NCBI GenBank assembly: GCA_017990305.1
Contig: JAGNOB010000141.1
Span: 1 to 5,758 of the forward strand
Source: Leucobacter sp.
GTDB lineage: Bacteria > Actinomycetota > Actinomycetes > Actinomycetales > Microbacteriaceae
Reading direction: 5' to 3'
DNA: 5,758 nucleotides
The position numbers and the translations under genes are program-made. The notes beneath the pieces were generated by a model, which saw only the letters and a program-made list of their open reading frames with translations, did not search any database and was not told the DNA's origin. Below, one piece after another: positions 5,747 through 5,758 of the stretch. Each line of letters starts with the position of its first letter. Position 1 is the stretch's first letter.

Positions 5747-5758
5747 GACTTCATCGGG

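Overview
The window looks like chromosome from a high-GC actinobacterium. The evidence is a long (479-residue) GapB-type glyceraldehyde-3-phosphate dehydrogenase of the corynebacterial kind, a metallo-beta-lactamase hydrolase of the type found with mycothiol-dependent formaldehyde dehydrogenase, a DUF998-like membrane protein, and strong G/C preference at third codon positions. A member of the Microbacteriaceae (for example a Leucobacter-like organism) is my best guess, but that is inference from family resemblance only.

Left part (1-864). Bases 1-225 hold no gene I can defend; they may include the 3' end of a gene entering from the left. A small two-helix membrane protein of 79 residues lies on the minus strand (226-465). 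To its right is a complete tRNA-Val(TAC) gene on the minus strand (720-795) with encoded CCA, followed by a perfect 38-bp palindrome that serves as its terminator.

Middle (891-2718). Two plus-strand genes follow, separated by about 60 bases: a membrane protein of about ten helices resembling DUF998, then a flavin reductase-like FMN-binding protein. A 17-bp perfect hairpin flanked by A and T runs (2682-2718) separates this unit from the convergent minus-strand genes and can stop transcription from both sides.

Right part (2730-5726). Three minus-strand genes lie head to tail, in transcription order: GapB-type glyceraldehyde-3-phosphate dehydrogenase, a tandem-domain universal stress protein, and a glyoxalase II-like hydrolase. 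The gaps are 42 and 9 bases with no terminator in between, so they are probably one operon. Its promoter lies beyond the right edge. The set suggests a link between triose-phosphate metabolism, stress response and thiol-ester or aldehyde detoxification.

These are mostly ordinary core or housekeeping genes. I see no insertion sequence, integrase, CRISPR array, phage gene or toxin-antitoxin pair. The points worth a second look are the operon grouping, a substituted GDH motif in the flavin reductase, and a small hairpin between the ribosome binding site and start codon of the dehydrogenase gene.
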